Assembly (NCBI GenBank): GCA_030141605.1
Contig: JAQGDQ010000093.1
Location: 124,001-188,000, forward strand
DNA length: 64,000 bases
Origin: Tubiluchus corallicola
Taxonomy: Eukaryota > Priapulida > Priapulimorpha > Priapulimorphida > Tubiluchidae
Direction: 5' to 3'
The notes under the pieces were generated by a model. That model made no database searches and had not been told where the DNA came from. It saw only the letters and a list, made by a program, of their open reading frames with translations. This document shows positions 63,881 through 64,000 of the stretch, piece after piece (the stretch's first letter is position 1; every line of letters starts with the position of its first letter). The translations under genes and the position numbers were made by a program.

Positions 63881-64000
63881 AAATCTTTTTTCTGTGTAGT
63901 ACGATTATCCAAAATTTTGATGTCTGTCTTACAAGTGGCATGCCCCCCCCCCCATATTTTTTTCGAGATTGATCTTAATTGAACTACGCACAAACCTGAA

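Noticed and set aside
58821-64000. Further GTF3C1 exons
   Set aside because: I looked for the HLKRNW and later conserved blocks in all plus frames by eye and found none; a short divergent exon could have been missed.

Overview
This is an AT-rich, intron-rich animal (metazoan) nuclear segment. The evidence is two long multi-exon genes with GT-AG introns, an intronless rhodopsin-class receptor, a ZC4H2 gene found only in animals, and a dense load of eukaryotic repeats (hAT-like, pogo/Tigger-like and unclassified MITEs, non-LTR retrotransposon pieces, tRNA- and 5S-derived SINEs, minisatellites). It is not a compact genome and looks like a non-vertebrate animal. I cannot place it further from sequence alone.

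Layout. FANCD2 lies on the minus strand from its start codon at 28732 to beyond the left edge; 17 coding exons (647 codons) are readable. GTF3C1, the B-box-binding subunit of TFIIIC, lies on the plus strand from its start codon at 31007; 21 coding exons (about 958 codons) run to 58820 and the 3' half lies beyond the right edge. The two genes are head to head across about 2.3 kb. Exon phases were checked by hand and all join in frame. Two intronless genes are nested in introns: a divergent class A GPCR (11221-12192, plus) inside the 8.8 kb intron 11 of FANCD2 on the opposite strand, and ZC4H2 (61324-62046, plus) beyond the last visible GTF3C1 exon, probably inside its intron 21.

Almost everything else is intronic or intergenic repeat. 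At least 13 pieces of one unclassified MITE family (family A) create 4-bp A/T target duplications. Nested insertions occur at 33.1-34.6 kb and 44.0-45.2 kb.

The most unusual signal is that several short tandem duplications straddle exon 3' ends and copy the splice donor into the intron (GTF3C1 exons 3, 6 and 8; FANCD2 exon 9). In GTF3C1 exon 6 the repeat unit also supplies an acceptor-like site, so each extra copy looks like a 14-nt micro-exon. Other intronic minisatellites carry arrays of donor-like or acceptor-like motifs. A GC-AG intron, a perfect 64-bp palindrome and a long foldback hairpin are also present.

The proteins do not form one pathway: FANCD2 acts in interstrand-crosslink repair, GTF3C1 in RNA polymerase III initiation, ZC4H2 in developmental signalling and neural differentiation, and the GPCR is an orphan.
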